Assembly (NCBI RefSeq): GCF_004359985.1
Contig: NZ_SMRO01000004.1
Coordinates: 124,001 to 188,000, forward strand
Source: Paraburkholderia flava
GTDB taxonomy: Bacteria > Pseudomonadota > Gammaproteobacteria > Burkholderiales > Burkholderiaceae
Direction of reading: 5' to 3'
Length of the DNA: 64,000 nt
Positions 62,704 to 64,000 of this stretch are shown here, piece by piece. The position numbers and the translations under genes were made by a program. How positions within the stretch are numbered: position 1 is the first letter of the stretch; the number at the start of each line of letters is the position of its first letter. Under the pieces are notes generated by a model. It saw only the letters and a program-made list of their open reading frames with translations. It was not told where the DNA came from and did no database searches.

Positions 62704-63183
62704 ATGGTCGACGTCGTCGATGCGGCCACGCGCAGCCGGATGATGTCCGGCATCCGCGGCCGCAATACGAAACCCGAACTGTTGATCCGCAGCCTGTTGC
62801 ATCGACGCGGTTTCCGCTTTCGTCTCGATGCGCGCGATCTGCCGGGGCGCCCCGATATCGTGTTGCCGCGCTATCGCGCAGTCGTGTTCGTGCATGGCTG
62901 TTTCTGGCACGGCCACGACTGTCATCTGTTCAAATGGCCGCAGACACGGCCCGAATTCTGGCGCGACAAGATCGGCCGCAATCGAAGCAACGACATGAAG
63001 GCGCAGCAACTGCTGCGCGAGCGCGGCTGGCGCGTCGCGACCGTGTGGGAATGCGCCTTGCGTGGAGCTAATCGCGATCTTGACGGCGTGCTGCAACGTC
63101 TCGTCGACTGGCTGCAAAGCGACGCCGAAACGCTCGACGAACGCGGCGCGCCGACACCGGCCAGACCTGCCGGCCCGGCATAA
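62704..63183 (+). CDS. vsr: Very short patch repair endonuclease
   Basis: The 159-residue mismatch endonuclease nicks next to T in T:G mismatches, which arise when methylated C in Dcm sites deaminates. Typical parts are RSRMMSGIRGRNTKPELLIRSLLHRRGFRFRL, PGRPDIVLPRYRAVVFVHGCFWHGHDCHLFKWP and EFWRDKIGRNRSNDMKA, with the zinc-binding His/Cys group. It starts ten bases after the methylase stop, a tight functional pair. Confidence 0.95.
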   Translation: MVDVVDAATRSRMMSGIRGRNTKPELLIRSLLHRRGFRFRLDARDLPGRPDIVLPRYRAVVFVHGCFWHGHDCHLFKWPQTRPEFWRDKIGRNRSNDMKAQQLLRERGWRVATVWECALRGANRDLDGVLQRLVDWLQSDAETLDERGAPTPARPAGPA

Positions 63184-63277
63184 CCCCGCCACGCGCCGGT
63201 GATACACTCGATCGTCTCGCCGGACGCATTTCTTCCGCGTCCACCGTCTTCAGAACCTGTTTTGAAGGAGACATCCG

Positions 63278-63781
63278 ATGGCCGATTTCCGACTCTGGTC
63301 CGACGATTTTCCCGCTAACGGCTTCATGCCGAAAGCGCAGGAGTTCGACGACAAATCGTTCGGTGTCGACGGCGACAACCTGTCACCCGCATTGCAATGG
63401 GACGCGCCGCCCGCTGACACACAAAGCTTCGCACTGACCGTCTACGATCCCGACGCCACGACCGGCAGCGGCTTCTGGCACTGGGTCGTCGTCAACCTTC
63501 CCGCCGATACGCGCTCGCTCGCGCGTGACGCCGGCAACGCCGACGGCAGTCTGTTGCCGAAAGGCGCGCTGCAGTTGCGCAACGACTACGGCACGGTCGG
63601 CTTCGGCGGCGCGGCTCCACCGCGCGGCGACAAGGCGCATCGCTTCGTGTTCCGGCTGCATGCACTGAAGGTTGCGCAATTGCCCGTGACTGCCGAAACG
63701 ACGAATGCTGTCGCGCGCTTTATCACGCATCAGAACGAACTCGATTGCACGGCGTACACCGGTCTGTACGAACTCAAGTAG
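63278..63781 (+). CDS. YbhB/YbcL family Raf kinase inhibitor-like (PEBP) protein
   Basis: The 167-residue cytosolic protein has the PEBP fold: DNLSPALQWDAPPADTQSFALTVYDPDATTGSGFWHWVVVNLPADT and GFGGAAPPRGDKAHRFVFRLHAL, the usual ligand-pocket motifs. The start at 63278 follows GAAGGAGAC. Function of the bacterial members is unclear. It has no operon partner in view. Confidence 0.92.
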   Translation: MADFRLWSDDFPANGFMPKAQEFDDKSFGVDGDNLSPALQWDAPPADTQSFALTVYDPDATTGSGFWHWVVVNLPADTRSLARDAGNADGSLLPKGALQLRNDYGTVGFGGAAPPRGDKAHRFVFRLHALKVAQLPVTAETTNAVARFITHQNELDCTAYTGLYELK

Positions 63782-63873
63782 TCTTCGCTGCCGCTGCGCC
63801 GGCTGCCCGGGCCTGACCCGGCGGGGCCCGACCTGCCCGCGACCGGCGCTTTTCATTCTCGCCTCCGTTGCCG

Positions 63874-64000
63874 ATGAACACACAAGAAGAACACGGACTC
63901 CCCCTCCCCGACCGCTACTGGGCCATCCTCGTCGTCGCACTCGGCATCACGCTCGCGGTACTCGACAGCGCGATCGCGAACGTCGCGCTTCCCACCATCG
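63874..64000 (+). CDS. MFS transporter (DHA2 drug efflux type), 5' end only
   Basis: Only the first 42 residues are in view (MNTQEEHGLPLPDRYWAILV...VLDSAIANVALPTI). The motif LAVLDSAIANVALPTI matches the D1 motif at the end of the first helix of DHA2 (14-helix) drug exporters such as EmrB or QacA. The gene continues beyond the window, so type and length are not confirmed. Confidence 0.85.
   Translation, partial: MNTQEEHGLPLPDRYWAILVVALGITLAVLDSAIANVALPTI

Overview
The window looks like a stretch of chromosome from a high-GC betaproteobacterium of the Burkholderia/Paraburkholderia group. The evidence is GC-rich codon use, an intracellular polyhydroxybutyrate depolymerase, DUF4148 and DUF3096 proteins, a UbiC/HtpG neighbourhood and a stand-alone RsxB-Nth pair. 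The genus is inferred from gene content, not proven. About 65 genes are called, plus one tRNA-Arg(CCT). No rRNA, CRISPR array, complete prophage or complete insertion sequence was seen.

Layout. 0-10 kb: the 3' part of an ftsK-type translocase, a secreted lactonase, a GH15 glucoamylase-like enzyme, PHB depolymerase phaZ, a TetR regulator, rsxB, nth and a DUF1841 gene. 10-20 kb: two small c-type cytochromes, a MoxR ATPase with its VWA partner, a BenE-type benzoate transporter, transaldolase, a FUSC efflux protein, and a monocarboxylate permease with its DUF3311 subunit. 20-29 kb: an accessory, partly decayed segment between a spermidine-synthase-like gene and the ubiC/deoxyinosine-glycosylase pair. 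It holds a Tat-exported agmatine-deiminase-like enzyme, a dead chemotaxis-receptor fragment, an aldo/keto reductase with divergent LysR, a Sel1-repeat protein, a GST, and repeated copies of the 3' end of the glycosylase gene.

29-42 kb: htpG with a clear heat-shock promoter, then a MocR-type regulator divergent from a run of VOC, EamA exporter, aminotransferase, RidA and PhzF genes, which looks like one amino-compound pathway. A GGDEF-EAL protein, a ChrA transporter and an O-methyltransferase follow. 42-48 kb: a LysR regulator divergent from an MFS importer, an M20 amidase and a histone-deacetylase-like amidohydrolase, a likely catabolic operon. 48.2-48.85 kb: a 628-bp inverted-repeat element with ~180-bp arms and no gene of its own.

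49-64 kb: parC and parE, the ABC-F protein Uup, DUF4399 and DUF1275 proteins, tRNA-Arg, a methyltransferase, rubredoxin, a transposase fragment, small secreted proteins, a Dcm-type cytosine methylase followed by Vsr, a PEBP-family protein, and the start of an MFS drug transporter.

The points most worth following are the triplicated glycosylase gene tails at 21.3, 26.2 and 28.0 kb, the long inverted-repeat element, the MocR cluster and the amidase/deacetylase operon. No wholly new defence or mobile system could be shown from sequence alone.
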